25,996 nucleotides of DNA, from the NCBI GenBank assembly GCA_003427395.1, contig BFEA01000185.1, positions 1,840,198-1,866,193 on the forward strand, in the 5' to 3' direction. The stretch is from Chara braunii. Taxonomy: Eukaryota; Streptophyta; Charophyceae; Charales; Characeae. Below the pieces are notes generated by a model. It searched no databases, was not told the origin of the DNA, and was given only the letters and a program-made list of their open reading frames with translations. A program made the position numbers and the translations under genes. Below, piece after piece: positions 1 to 10,765 of this stretch; position 1 is the stretch's first letter; the number at the start of each line of letters is the position of its first letter.

Positions 1-546
1 AAGGCCGCCAAAGAGATCAGAGGCTCGAAATGCGGTATCTCTTTCTGAGTTGAGCTGTTCTAGAATTTCTACCCGATCGGGCCGATCCTATGGACAGGCG
101 ATTGACTAATATGTCGATAAAACTACCTTATAATCTGGACACTCTACCTGCGTGTGAATACACAAGTAGGCAATCGAAATCCCCACGACTGTACTATGCA
201 GCTCTTAAGTAAGCAGTGAAAAACAGTGACAAATTATCTGAAAAATATAATTAATACAAGAGAGAAGTGAAAATACTTTCCTCAGTTGTGATTAGAATGA
301 CGATGTGATCATGTGAGCGAAGTGAAGGCTGACCATAACCGATCTAATATCTATCGTCACACGAATATCAGAGCGCAAAAACGAAAAAAAAAACAGAAAA
401 AAAAAACAAGAAAAAAAATAATTCTTCTTCCTTACAACTCCCCCTGTTCAGAACCTCTTGCGTACATCGGCACAAAGTTATCAGAGCGCAAAAGCAAAAA
501 AAAATAAAAAATATATATGATCAAAAATCAATATTTTTGTCATCGA
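1..546. other. Intergenic, no gene seen
   Basis: No ORF with recognisable family features. A-rich runs near 376-420 and 495-520 produce short lysine-rich open frames that look non-coding. No repeat family member was recognised before the SINE-like copy that starts at 547. Confidence 0.5.
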
Positions 547-618
547 CTTGAGGCTGAGGGCGCCGGTTCGAATCCGTGCTTTGCACGGAGGAGGTCCTGT
601 GGCTGATAAAGTACAGAC
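547..618 (+). repeat. SINE-like unit 1, partial copy
   Basis: This 72-bp segment is repeated almost exactly at 927-998 (two mismatches seen). It contains GGTTCGAATCC, a perfect RNA polymerase III B-box/T-arm sequence. The A-box half present in the other copy is missing, so this is a 5'-truncated copy. It reads as a tRNA-derived SINE fragment; no target duplication was found. Confidence 0.5.
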
Positions 619-782
619 TGTACTTCAACCGGGTAACCAGCCCGGAAATTATACCTGGATGTGGTGGCCCGTGGATAAAACCGTTGGATAAGCAGTTGTG
701 CTAGATGAGAGCGGGGTGTGCGACTACTGCCTGTGTGGCGGATGCCTTGTGTGGTGTTGTGTGTGTGTGTGTGAGTTGAAGG

Positions 783-868
783 ACACTACATCCATGCAGG
801 GGTGGGGTGGATATCACGACCGGATCCACACTACATCCATGCAGGGGTGGGGTGGATATCACGACCGG
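783..868 (+). repeat. 45-bp tandem duplication
   Basis: Two adjacent copies start at 783 and 828 (period 45 bp), both carrying the GCAGGGGTGGGGTGGATATC core and essentially identical through 868. A short GT run lies just upstream near 758-773. No coding function is supported. Confidence 0.85.
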
Positions 869-895
869 CATGGATCCACTTTTTCTCTACACCGT

Positions 896-998
896 GTCAT
901 GGCTGTAGTGGTTAAGAGACTCGGCTCTTGAGGCTGAGGGCGCCGGTTCGAATCCGTGCTTTGCACGCAGGAGGTCCTGTGGCTGATTAAGTACAGAC
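896..998 (+). repeat. SINE-like unit 1 with tRNA-like head
   Basis: The stretch carries an A-box-like GGCTGTAGTGGTTAAGAG at 901-918, a possible anticodon-arm helix (CTCGGC/GCTGAG), and the B-box GGTTCGAATCC. The T stem has only about three good pairs and the loop lacks U33, so it is not a credible functional tRNA. Together with the partial copy at 547-618 this fits a tRNA-derived SINE. The 3' boundary is uncertain. Confidence 0.5.
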
Positions 999-1420
999 CC
1001 AACTAAGCTATAAAACGGTTCTTTGTGACATCTGTAAAACGATGCAGAAAAAGATTAGCATGGTTTCCTCTTTGAAGCGGAAAACAAATATTTTCAGAAA
1101 AATCTGATTATCGTGGATCATTGTCAATACCCTCCAGGATTAATGCATCACTCTTCCATATGTTTTGTCGGGGGGGGGAAAGAAAGATTAATTAATGCCT
1201 CACTTCATTGCTTCCTTAGCCGACGTGAGAGAGGAGGCAACTGACGATTACGAATTTAATACAGAAAAGAAGAAGAAGAAGAAGAAGAGGAAAGAATACG
1301 CAAAAGAACATATAAACATCTATAACCATCGAATGTATATCCAAACAACTTATCACAATCAAATTGGTGCTGTTAAGTCACGAATTAAAAATCTAAAATA
1401 GATATATCGGCTAAAAATCC
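999..1420. other. Intergenic, no gene seen
   Basis: AT-rich sequence with a G10-type run near 1170 and an AAG run at about 1265-1290. The open frame across the AAG run is lysine-rich low complexity and is not supported as a gene. Confidence 0.5.
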
Positions 1421-1575
1421 GAGCTCAGTTAGAGACACCAATGAACTGTTGAAATATGAATCAGACCCAAGTTCGAATCCAGATGCAATCAGACGAACAG
1501 AATAAAATAATTCGGAATTACCCGGGTCTGGTCAGTTATTAGATTATGATATCTGGATGCAATCGCTCTTTCAAA
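1421..1575 (+). repeat. SINE-like unit 2, copy 1
   Basis: GAGCTCAGTTAGAGAC (A-box/D-arm-like) is followed about 40 bp later by AGTTCGAATCC (B-box). The downstream body (CAGATGCAATCAGA, then ACCCGGGTCTGGTCAGTTA, then ATATCTGGATGCAATC) recurs at 2075-2190. The architecture is that of a tRNA-derived SINE. Boundaries are approximate. Confidence 0.5.
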
Positions 1576-1699
1576 AAGAGGGGGAAAAAAATAATTAAAA
1601 AAATCCCAAACCAATTACTACGCATCGATACAGGTAGAAGAAGAATCGAATCCTACATGCACGACCCGATCCGAAGAAACGAACACGCGACCTCCCAAA

Positions 1700-1873
1700 G
1701 GGTCTCGCCGCACGGCACACGAAATGAAAACGAAACGAGTGCATCTGCCCACGAAAGGAAAGGTGGCAAAATACACTCGTTACTATTTATACCAAACCGA
1801 TGAACCTGGCCATTTTCTGCGGGAAGAGTCACTCGTTTCGTTTTCCGTTTCGTGTCCCGTGCGGCGACCTCCC
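1700..1873. mobile_element. Foldback/MITE-like element, 3-bp TSD AAA
   Basis: A 174-bp inverted-repeat element. Its left end begins GGGTCTCGCCGCACGGCACA and its right end is the imperfect reverse complement, ending GTGCGGCGACCTCCC. The terminal inverted repeats are about 43 bp and include the CGAAACGAG/CTCGTTTCG parts. It is flanked by AAA at 1697-1699 and 1874-1876, a plausible 3-bp target duplication. The ends match the GGGNCTCGC type at 7301 and 23385-25755. It carries no transposase, so it is non-autonomous. PIF/Harbinger is the closest known superfamily by TSD length and G-rich ends, but this is inference. Confidence 0.7.
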
Positions 1874-2039
1874 AAAGAGGAGTAGGACGCTCAACCAACC
1901 GGCTAAGGTGATTGGGATGAAAGTTAAGCCCCAAGGGCCAAGACGAATACTCAACCCGATCCCAAGAAAATCCTGGCTTTACCAAAGCGGAGAGGGTCAG
2001 TCAGATTCCGCAGAGCGACCCTTATAACTGCCGCGCGAT

Positions 2040-2190
2040 TCAGATGTGAACTGAGAACTCTTGAAATACGTACATACCCGAGTTCGAATCCAGATGCAAT
2101 CAGATGAGCAGAATAAAATACTTCTGAATTACCCGGGTCTGGTCAGTTAGATGATGTCATTGATATCTCGATGCAATCTCTCTCTTTTTT
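2040..2190 (+). repeat. SINE-like unit 2, copy 2
   Basis: Second copy of the unit at 1421-1575. The shared core runs from AGTTCGAATCCAGATGCAAT through ACCCGGGTCTGGTCAGTTAG to GATATCTCGATGCAATC. The A-box half is more diverged than in copy 1. It is followed directly by a pyrimidine-rich run. Confidence 0.5.
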
Positions 2191-2860
<670 letters not shown>

Positions 2861-2870
2861 GTATAGCGAA

Positions 2871-3418
2871 TAGGACAAGAGTCACAAGACACATTCTCTA
2901 CGCGTGTGTGTGCGCGTGCGTATGCATTATAGGCCTGTTCAGAGAACGAAAGCCTTACGCTCGGTAGGAACAATATAATCCTAGATAATGGAGGATAATA
3001 AATAATCCTAAATAGAGAGAATTAAGTAGAGAAGTCCGACGCGAATGCTTATTTCTTCATTGAGCTTACCAGGAAAAACGTACGAGCGGTTAACTAACAG
3101 CAAGAGAGAAGAACAACTGGGATACCGGGAATTAGAAGAAAGAAGTATTGAAGGGATATGTCGGTCTCATGATACGAGTGCGAAGAGGAAAGAAAGAGAT
3201 GGTGATCACACAACAACATTCATTACCCAACTCAATCCTCAGCGCGCAGATGGGGAAAAAAAAAGAAAAGAAAGCATGGACTATTATTATTATTATTTTT
3301 TTTTAAGCATGGAGTGTTGAGTGGGCTATCGAGACTTGACCAAAAAAAAAAAGCAAGTAGCGTTTGGGATCCGACGCATCGTCCATACTCAGAATATGAG
3401 ACGAAAGAATAACTCACA
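2871..3418. other. Intergenic, no gene seen
   Basis: AT-rich sequence with ATT/T runs near 3280-3304 and A runs near 3255 and 3340. TCCTAGATAAT-type words already appear near 2980-3012. No coding or RNA gene is supported. Confidence 0.5.
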
Positions 3419-4179
3419 GGCTCAGACTGCGATCCTAGATCATCTAGGATATAATTTAATCCTAGATAATGTAGGATGATCTAATAGTACGATTTCCAGC
3501 AGGTGCAGCTCCCCACCAATGGAATGGAGCCATCTATCAAGTAGGATGAGTAGAGGGGGTGTCTGCTCTTATCAGCATCCCCTTTACTCCCCACCAATGA
3601 TGTTAAAAAAAAAAAAAAAAAAAAAAAAAGGCTAATCTAATAGTAGATAATCTAGGACAAATCTTAATCAAATAAAAGAAGAGGTCGAACCTAAATTACA
3701 ACTGCGATCCTAAATCATCTAGAATATAAACTTATTCCCAAATCATCTAAGATCCCAAATAATCATATATCCTAAATCATGTAGGATAATCGAATCCTAA
3801 ATAATCTAAGAGAAATCTTACCTTCTTCCCCCGAATACAACGTACGGTCATTATAGCTGTATTTGAGCCATCTTTCAGTCTAGATACAGCTATAATGACC
3901 GTACGTTGTAATCGGGGGAAGAAGGTAGTCAAATACAACACAAGAGTTCGAACCTGAATTCATGAGGGTGCAAATTGAATACCAAATCGTCTTGGACATA
4001 ATCTAATCCTAGATAATGTCGGATAATCTAATCCTAGATAATCTAGAGCAAAGCCCAGATATTCGAATAGAAGACTAGTTTGAGAGTGAATTAAGACTGC
4101 GATCCCAGATCCCCTAGGATAATAGAACAATACAATGCTAGATAATGCAGGATAATAAATAATCCTAAATAATCTCAGA
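3419..4179. repeat. Degenerate TCCTAGATAAT repeat cluster
   Basis: Words of the form TCCTAGATAAT/ATCATCTAGGAT recur irregularly, and the phrase ACTGCGATCCTAGATCATCT recurs in diverged form near 3426, 3700 and 4097, with a related start near 4452. This suggests an old AT-rich repeat of roughly 280-400 bp in several decayed copies. An A25 run lies at 3605-3629. No gene is seen. Confidence 0.5.
3819..3927. repeat. Near-perfect 44-bp inverted repeat (hairpin)
   Basis: Arms 3819-3862 and 3884-3927 are reverse complements with one mismatch seen, separated by a 21-nt loop. The outer ends are CCTTCTTCCCCC/GGGGGAAGAAGG, each next to TA, which could be a TA target duplication of a Tc1/mariner-type MITE. 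It could equally be a small-RNA precursor-like hairpin. Sequence alone does not decide. Confidence 0.85.
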
Positions 4180-4384
4180 CAAATCTTAAATCTCAATGTT
4201 ATCTCAAAGGGGCACACACATCCATACCATATTCGCATGTTGGTACCGCAAATCTTAAATCTCAATGTTATCTCAAAGGGGCATACACATCCATACCATA
4301 TTTGCATGTTGGTACCGCAAATCTTAAATCTCAATGTTATCTCAAAGGGACACACACATGCATGCCATATTTGCATGTCTGTAC
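4180..4384. repeat. 69-bp minisatellite, about three copies
   Basis: Units start at 4180, 4249 and 4318 (period 69 bp), each containing AATCTTAAATCTCAATGTTA and ending around TTGGTACCG. The third unit is slightly shorter and more diverged. Since 69 is a multiple of three, the - strand shows a periodic open frame that is a repeat artefact. Confidence 0.9.
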
Positions 4385-5437
4385 CAACATAGATGACTAC
4401 GACTGCTGACTGGGAAAATAGAAGACGAGTTCGAAAATGTTTTTTTTAATTAAACTGAGATCCTACATACTCATAAATAATGTTATCATATCTACTCCAG
4501 ATAATCTACTCCTATCTACTCCTGGAATTTAGGATAATCTAGCTAATAGAGAGGCAACCTTGCATATCATATTTCCATATTCGTACCAACAGCGAACGAC
4601 GACTGGTATAAGAAAATTCTGACTGGGAAACTAGAAGACGAAAAAACAAAAAAAACAAAAAAAGAAGAGGAAGAAGAAGACAAAGAAGATGAAGAATTAA
4701 GACATGGAATCTAGATAATGGGCCTCGCTCCAGTAATCGCCAAACGCACAAAATCTACCCAGGTTCTAGCGCAAGATTCATCCTCATTGCGGACATTTGC
4801 TGAGTAGTCGACCGAATGCCAATAACGCGGACGTGTGCGTTCCGCGAGATCTAATGAACAATCTGCGAAGCGTGTACGCAAGCCAGTTGGCCCCCTTTTT
4901 TCGCTATCATACACACCATTCTAGACTTCTTACTGAACGACACAAGTAGGAAACGAGGTGTTCACAAAAAAAAAAAAAAAAAAAAGTAACAGGGACGGAC
5001 ACACCGAGAGGGAGAGAGAGTGTGTGCGTGTTTGTTCGTTTGCGTTTGAAAATGTGACAAGCAGCACAGGAATAGTATTTAACAGCCGCCAAACACTGTC
5101 TTCCGTGCATGCTTCCATGCATATTCCATTACAGTGTCACAATCGGATCCACCGAGGGCATACTCATACTAAGACTTTCCCCAATGTATATGGCCGTGTT
5201 TCCGACCTCGCCAAAATGCTTCTGACCGGTATTACGTCCACAGAGAAGTGGAAAAAGTCCTCGCGTGAGTATACCCTGACCTTCAGTGAAACGAGGTCAT
5301 TGCCCGCACGTTCCGACCAAGGAGCGCACAAGGCACTCCTCAGGATTCTTCACCCTGCCAGTTTCGACCAGGCAGCGCACCTGACACTCCTCAGGGAGTC
5401 AGGGCCCTTATCCGTAGATCCGCCTTCCGGCAACTCT
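4385..5437. other. Intergenic, no gene seen
   Basis: Contains a diverged duplication (about 4360-4440 versus 4560-4650, sharing TGACTGGGAAA and AGAAGACGA), A-rich runs (about 4640-4690, 4965-4986) and a lone GGGCCTCGCTCCA at 4720 that resembles the foldback-element ends. A diverged direct duplication around GACCA..GCAGCGCAC..CACTCCTCAGG occurs at about 5315-5400. No gene is supported. Confidence 0.5.

Positions 5438-5519
<82 letters not shown>
5438..5519. repeat. (GA)n microsatellite
   Basis: About 82 bp of GA dinucleotides with one interruption near 5459. The Glu/Arg open frame across it is an artefact. Confidence 0.95.
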
Positions 5520-5521
<2 letters not shown>

Positions 5522-6345
5522 TTAGTGTGCGGGAAATGAGATGTTGAAGTGCTTCAGAATTACTCCCATATTCAACTCAAACAAAACGAGAGAAGAGACA
5601 GAAAAGGAGAACGACAAGTAAAAGGAGGTAGGAAGAGAATGGATACAAAAAAAAAAAAAGAGTAAAATCAAATGTGATTTTGAAATGCTTGACAGTCACG
5701 GAATAGCACGCAGAGGAAAGCTTGGGGTGTGATTTCGACATGATCGAGAATTGCTGCTTGAGCGACTAGTGAAACAACAGGAAGACAAAGGAGAGAGAGT
5801 GATCTGCAACTTCGAATTGCTTAAAGAGTTATTAAGAAACAACCCAGAACAAAAAAAAAACAAAAAAAAAACAAAAAACAAGAAGCTAAGACCGCAAGCG
5901 AAAGAGAGAAGGAAAGAGGGCAATAGAGAGAGGAAAAGGGACAGAGAGAGACAGAGAGAGACAGAGAGAGACAGAGAGAGACAGACAGAGAGAGAGAGAC
6001 AGAGAGAGAATGATGACTGTGCATACATGTCAAAATATGAAGCTATCGAAATACATGAAGTAGAGTCGAGAGGGAAAAAAATAACGAAGCCGAAGCGAAC
6101 CCGGGAACGAACCAACAGACCAACCACCGAACCAAGGAGTCCAAGGACCAAGCGAACGAACCAAGGAACGCACAGACGTTGCAAAGACCCACCGAGACCG
6201 AGAGAGTGAAGTGCAGGACAACACAAATGTACGGCGGAGGAGAATGCGCGGGCCATCAAGAGACGGGATGGAGGTTCTGAAGAGATGAGAGACCGACCTG
6301 GGTCGTCGTTGAGAATTATGCACGAGCTAATTCACGAGCTCGCCC
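5520..6345. other. Purine-rich intergenic stretch
   Basis: Purine-rich on the + strand, with A runs near 5650 and 5850-5880 and an irregular GAGACA/GA repeat at about 5938-6009. CGAACCAA-type words recur at 6100-6170. Long open frames on both strands are compositionally biased and are not supported. Confidence 0.5.
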
Positions 6346-6425
6346 ACTCCTCTTCTTCCTCCTCCTCCTCCTCCTCCTCCTCCTCCTCCTCCTCCTCTTC
6401 CTCCTCCTTTTCCTCCTTGTCCTCC
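6346..6425. repeat. (TCC)n microsatellite
   Basis: About 80 bp of TCC/TCT trinucleotides with minor interruptions. A C17 run lies nearby at 6490-6506. The poly-Ser and poly-Arg frames are artefacts. Confidence 0.95.
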
Positions 6426-6506
6426 TTGCTACTCCCCGAGATCCATGTCCTGCTTTACCACCTCCTCGGCTGCTCTTCCCTCCCTCACTCCCCCCCCCCC
6501 CCCCCC

Positions 6507-7017
6507 AAAAGAAAAAACTTCTTATCAGGCTTTGTCCCCCTGGTCGCCGATTTCCCACACCACACCTTTTGTCGCTCCTCCTGTACGCTGCTCTGTGGAT
6601 GTAGCACCAGTATTTATCAATCACAGTGTGGATGGCCTCGACAGCCACTGCTCCTCTCTCACATATACTTTCGAGCTCCAGCGCACACAGGCCATGTTCA
6701 CACCAGACCTCTCTGTTCGACTGATTTTTTGTCGTAATTGCCGTCAGATGCGTCTCAGACTGACCATAATTGCAAACAGATGCGTCTCAGACTGACCATA
6801 ATTGCACACAGATGCAGTCTTATAAATTCCAGTGAATTCCACGTGCGAACACCGCTCATCCACGCTGAGAACATACTCACATCACACTACCACTTTTGTG
6901 AATGTATTTGACAGCAATTACGGCCAAAACCACGATGAATCTCACCCCAATCACGTCCAGAGCTTGGTAGAAGCAGTCCTCGTGTCTATCCGCCCTACGC
7001 CCTGATGAACGCATGTA

Positions 7018-7019
<2 letters not shown>
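6507..7019. other. Intergenic, no gene seen; 32-bp tandem duplication
   Basis: A tandem duplication with a 32-bp period starts at 6745 and 6777 (CAGATGCGTCTCAGACTGAC core) with a partial third start at about 6809. The rest shows no recognisable gene or element. Confidence 0.55.

Positions 7020-7077
<58 letters not shown>
7020..7077. repeat. (GA)n microsatellite
   Basis: About 57 bp of uninterrupted GA dinucleotides. Confidence 0.95.
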
Positions 7078-7079
<2 letters not shown>

Positions 7080-7300
7080 CAGACTCGAACACACCGAAAT
7101 GGGCGTAACGAACAGCTAAGTGACAGCGCGAAAGAAGTGGGGAGAATGATTGGGCGGGCGGGTTTTGTTTGTTTTTTTTTTGGGCCCGGGCGCTCGCTTG
7201 GCGGGAGCGAACTCATTCACTTCTGGGCAAACGAAATCGTGAGAGAGCTCGGGGTGAAGATATTCTGCGCGCGCCACAAGAGCGCTGCCCAACCCACATC

Positions 7301-7592
7301 GGGCGTCGCTGCACTACTCCGGAAATCTACAAAACGTGAGTGAATTGACTATGAAAAACTTTTCGGCTTTTTCGAAGACTCTTACGAAGAAAAGCTATAT
7401 GACCTGCAATTGCTACAGCGTAGCCTCCATTTACTGAATTCAAAAAAAAAACTTTTACGCGATTATTGTCACTTCGCCATATTTGTGTTAATTCAGTCCA
7501 AACTAGTTTATTTTTGCACCGCTAGAAGATGGAAAGATGCACCGCCATGATTTTTGGCTTTTGTGCATGTCCAGAGTAGTGCAGCGAGGCCC
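7301..7592. mobile_element. Foldback/MITE-like element H, 3-bp TSD ATC
   Basis: A 292-bp element starting GGGCGTCGCTGCACTACTCC and ending GAGTAGTGCAGCGAGGCCC (inverted repeat about 20 bp, one or two mismatches). ATC at 7298-7300 and 7593-7595 is the likely target duplication. The right half (about 7515-7592, with the CCGCTAGAAGATGGAAAGAT phrase) is repeated in diverged form at 7848-7943 and 23909-24003. No transposase is encoded. Confidence 0.7.
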
Positions 7593-7611
7593 ATCATCAG
7601 GCTCTACGGTA

Positions 7612-7712
7612 GTTGCACTACTCGCCATCCGCCAAGAATTGGAAACAATGCATCTGGACAAAAATGACGTCCACGTGCAATCAAGATGTTGGCGGATGGC
7701 GAGTAGTGCAAC
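7612..7712. mobile_element. Short palindromic element F, left end damaged
   Basis: Perfect 24-bp inverted repeats (GTTGCACTACTCGCCATCCG..., 7612-7635 and 7689-7712) flank a 53-bp spacer. The right end continues as CGAGTCCCT, the usual end of this group, but the left counterpart is not conserved. The interior (GCATCTGGAC...TGCAATCAAGATGT) is shared with 7750-7840. Confidence 0.6.
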
Positions 7713-7749
7713 GAGTCCCTCAGTCTCGCGCCCACAAATTTGATGATAG

Positions 7750-7840
7750 TCGCCATCCGCCAAGAATACGAATGCATCTGGACAACTGTCATGTCCTCCA
7801 CATGCAATCAAGATGTGGCCCGATGGCGAATAGTGCAGCA
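7750..7840. mobile_element. Diverged copy of palindromic element F
   Basis: TCGCCATCCGCCAAGAAT on the left and CGATGGCGAATAGTGCAGCA on the right mirror each other imperfectly. The interior matches element F at 7612-7712 (GAATGCATCTGGAC, ATGCAATCAAGATGT). The ends are eroded and no target duplication was seen. Confidence 0.5.
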
Positions 7841-7847
7841 AGGAAAG

Positions 7848-7943
7848 GTGCAAAACGAGAGTAAATCTTCCGCTAGAACATGGAAAGATACAGCGACATG
7901 ATTTTTATCTTTTGTGCATTTCAAGAGTAGTGCAGCGAGGCCC
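7848..7943. repeat. Element H right-end fragment
   Basis: Shares CTTCCGCTAGAACATGGAAA, TTTTGTGCAT and the terminus GAGTAGTGCAGCGAGGCCC with 7515-7592, and a diverged copy is at 23909-24003. The flank CCTCAGTCTCGCG...CACAAATTTGATGAT also follows element F at 7714-7746, so this block was duplicated locally with a spacing of about 225 bp. Confidence 0.6.
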
Positions 7944-8319
7944 TCAGTCTCGCGCGCACAAATTTGATGATGAGAGCGGGGGAACAATTTGGTGATGAGA
8001 GGGCGCGGCTGCAGAGCGCTGCAAACCGAAGCGGAAAACGGCGGAAAGGGAAAGGGAAAAGGGAATGGTGTACAGGTAATTGAACACGACGGCCTTTCAG
8101 GCTTTTTTTTTTTAATTTTTTTTTCCTCTTTTGAGATGAAGTTTTTTTTTTTTCGGTCATTAGTATTACGGGGAACCCCGCTTCTCTGCGCCCACGCACT
8201 ATTTCTGTGCGTCCGACAAAGGTTAGCTATTTTTTTTTTTTGGGGGGGGGGGGACTATAAACAACTACGATCCAAAAAGGGCTTTCAAAAAAAAAGGAAA
8301 AAAAAAAGAAAAAAAAAAG
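7944..8319. other. Low-complexity stretch before the truncated LINE
   Basis: Contains GGAAAGGGAAAGGG-type purine runs, T runs (about 8102-8155), a T-to-G homopolymer pair (about 8228-8254) and A runs at 8287-8318 that directly abut the LINE 5' truncation. No gene is seen. The overlapping open frame here reads homopolymers. Confidence 0.5.
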
Positions 8320-8323
8320 GGCT

Positions 8324-10765
8324 TTGGCGATCTTACTGCTGGACATGGAAAAGGCCTACCATAAAGTGGGCTGGGCCTTTGTTTTTACTTCCCTGGACAA
8401 AATGGGTTTTGGCATGGGATTTTGCACATGGGTGAGAGCCATGTATACGCAGGCGTCATCGGTAGTGGTGGTGAATGGTCAGATGTCAGATGAATTCTCG
8501 CTTTCCAGGTCGCTCAGACAAGGTTGCCCTCTGGCTCCGTTATTGTTTGTCATACAGCTAGAAGTTCTTCTTCATAATATTAGAAGGAATACTAGTATTA
8601 TAGGGCTTCACCTCCCCCCCACCATTCATTGGAAGGGGGGGGCAATAGCAGATGATCTTACAGTTGCGTGTATCAATAAGAAAGAGGATTTGGAGGAACT
8701 TAAGTTGGTGTTGGATCAGTACTGTGTTCTTTCGGAAGCGTCCATTAATTGGGACAAATCTGTCTATTTCCTGCCACAGTCACTCACCCTAGAGGCAGAT
8801 TGGGGGTTGCGTAGGTTGCCTGCTGACACGTCCGATCGCTTCTTGGGCGTACAAGTTTCATTAGCAGACTGTTCCGCTACACAGGATACGATACTTTCGG
8901 ACAAGGTAGTGGCCCAGATCAATGGATGGGTGCGGAATCATCAATTATCCCTGTTTGGGAGAGCGCTGGTCCTTAGTTCTGCAGCCTTTTCTAGTCTGTG
9001 GTTTCCGCTGACTGTACATCTACTTGGAGAGGAGGCCTATAAGGCGATTAAAAAGGCAGCATCCAGGTATCTTTGGAAGCCTTTAGCCACAGAACATCAG
9101 AGTGTTCTTATAAAGGCTGCTAGGGAAATTATCTGTTGTGCTAGAGATAAAGGGGGGCTAGGGATCTTGGACCCCCTCCAACAGAACATAGCTCTATTGG
9201 CTAAGTGGCCGGCGGCCGCAATGGTGGGGGACCCAGAGAAATCCTGGGTTCGTCTGGCTGAGTATATATTAATGAATGAGTGGTCCCTTAGGCAGGGTTC
9301 ACATGTCTGGCTGTGCCTGTTGATTCCGTCATACTGCCAAAGGAGACCAAGATCCAGGGTCTGGCACAATATCTTACAAGCCTGGAACAAAATTCGCCCC
9401 AAACTGTTGGACGAACCGAAATCCAAAGGGGAAATTTTGAACCAGATTTTGTTTGAGAATAGATTTATTCTAGATAAGGATTTAAATCAGCTGAGAGCAG
9501 ACGGCGCAACAGGCTCCTTTGGCAGGACTTGGATCCAGCAGGGGATAATCCAACTACGGGACCTGTGGGATGAGGAGAAGTTTGAATGGAGGCCTCTAAA
9601 TGAAATCAAAGGGAAATTACCTAGAGTTAGGCAGGTGGAACAGAATTACAACATAATCAAGCAGGCAATGCCTCGCCATTGGATCCAAGCCCTGCAAAGA
9701 GACAGTGAACAGAATGAGGGGAGTTGGGTTCAAGACCCGGTTAATGCGCATAAAGTCTGGAAAATCCTAGGACCGGACCTGAGGTCCTGAGGTCCGGCAC
9801 GAGGATCCAAAAATGGAGAACAGGGTTGGGGAGACGCAGGGATTTTTTGTCCTTGGAGGAGGAAGATGTAGTGGCCTCAACTACTGATTTGGATGAAGTA
9901 AGAGTATTGGAGCAGCAAACAAANCTCAACTACTGATTTGGATGAAGTAAGAGTATTGGAGCAGCAAACAAAAAAAGGCACAGAAGCACAACTGATCCTG
10001 GGACCGCAGGAGAAGTGTACGATAGAACCAATACTCTTTGGATGGGACTTGTCGTCGGAAGCACGGACGATTCCAATATGCAAGTACAGGACTAAAATTG
10101 GTGTTCTTCTCCAACAAGAGAAAGTAGTAAAGAAACCAATATTAATTGCCAAGAAGAGACTTGCAGAGGTTCAGGGGTGCTCTGTGGAGGAATCGGACCT
10201 TTTGAAACTATGGAAAGCATTGAAACTTATCCCCTCACAGAGACAGGCGGTTCTTCAATGGCTCCAGTCGTTACAGATTGTGCCTACCTCGGTATGGTTG
10301 AATACGAAGGGTATGGACATCCCTACCACATGTGTACGTTGTGATTGGGGCTGGGAATCGTCCACACATTTATGGGTGTGCTGCCCCTTGTCAGATGAAA
10401 TATGGGAATGGTGGAAGGATTTCTGGAAATGCACGACTTTGACGTTCCTGTGGGAAGATGAATTCATACTCTACGGAAAACTGTCATCGAAAGCCAGTTT
10501 TGAATCAGGGGTGAACTATTTGGCTCTCTGTTGTAGGGGTATAATCATGGAACAGATTTGGGCTGCCCGGAATGCGCGGGTGTTTCGAACAGAGGTCATG
10601 GCTTCTCCACAGGTCAAGAACCAGATCAAGGCTGCCATCAAACTGGCTCTGTATGCGGACTGGAAGAGGAAGGACAAATATTGGTTCAGGAAGACCTGGG
10701 TTAAAGGCAATCTTACCAGGATAACAGGGGAAGGGAATATGGAAGTAGCTACCTGGTTATACTGA
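8324..10765 (+). pseudogene. LINE ORF2, C-terminal part: RT and zf-RVT (broken)
   Basis: RT copies element RNA into DNA at a nicked target. Visible motifs are motif A LLLDMEKAYHKVGW (catalytic Asp at 8342-8344), motif B RSLRQGCPLAPLL, and motif C IADD (Asp pair 8651-8656). The C-terminus has CVRCDWGWESSTHLWVCC (from about 10331), a zf-RVT-type finger typical of plant LINEs. The first frame ends at 9790 because the 8-bp unit CTGAGGTC is tandemly duplicated (9779-9794); a 49-base contig overlap plus N follows. Removing both (57 bases) leaves one continuous frame, with the join confirmed by alignment to LINE 2. Motif A has His where LINE 2 has Asp (VYDKV). There is no genuine start codon; the element is truncated. 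Confidence 0.9.
9876..9972. other. Unmerged contig overlap around single N (9924)
   Basis: The 48 bp at 9876-9923 is repeated exactly at 9925-9972, with one N between. The duplicated unit is part of the LINE coding frame (LDEVRVLEQQTK). This is the signature of two contigs with overlapping ends joined by a 1-base gap, and is not a biological duplication. Confidence 0.9.

Noticed and set aside
896-970. Functional tRNA gene
   Set aside because: The B-box is perfect, but the T stem has only about three good pairs, U33 is missing in the presumed anticodon loop, and acceptor pairing is poor. SINE-like origin fits better.
3960-4376. 138-codon - strand frame with a repeated 23-residue unit
   Set aside because: It is the 69-bp minisatellite read in a frame divisible by three; no start context or domain supports it.
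7003-7030. CTGATGAACG as a hammerhead core
   Set aside because: No stem II or GAAA follows; the motif runs into the GA microsatellite.
5438-7216. Several 60-190 codon frames on both strands rich in Glu/Arg, Ser/Leu or Ser/Arg
   Set aside because: They are translations of GA, GAGACA and TCC microsatellites and their flanks.
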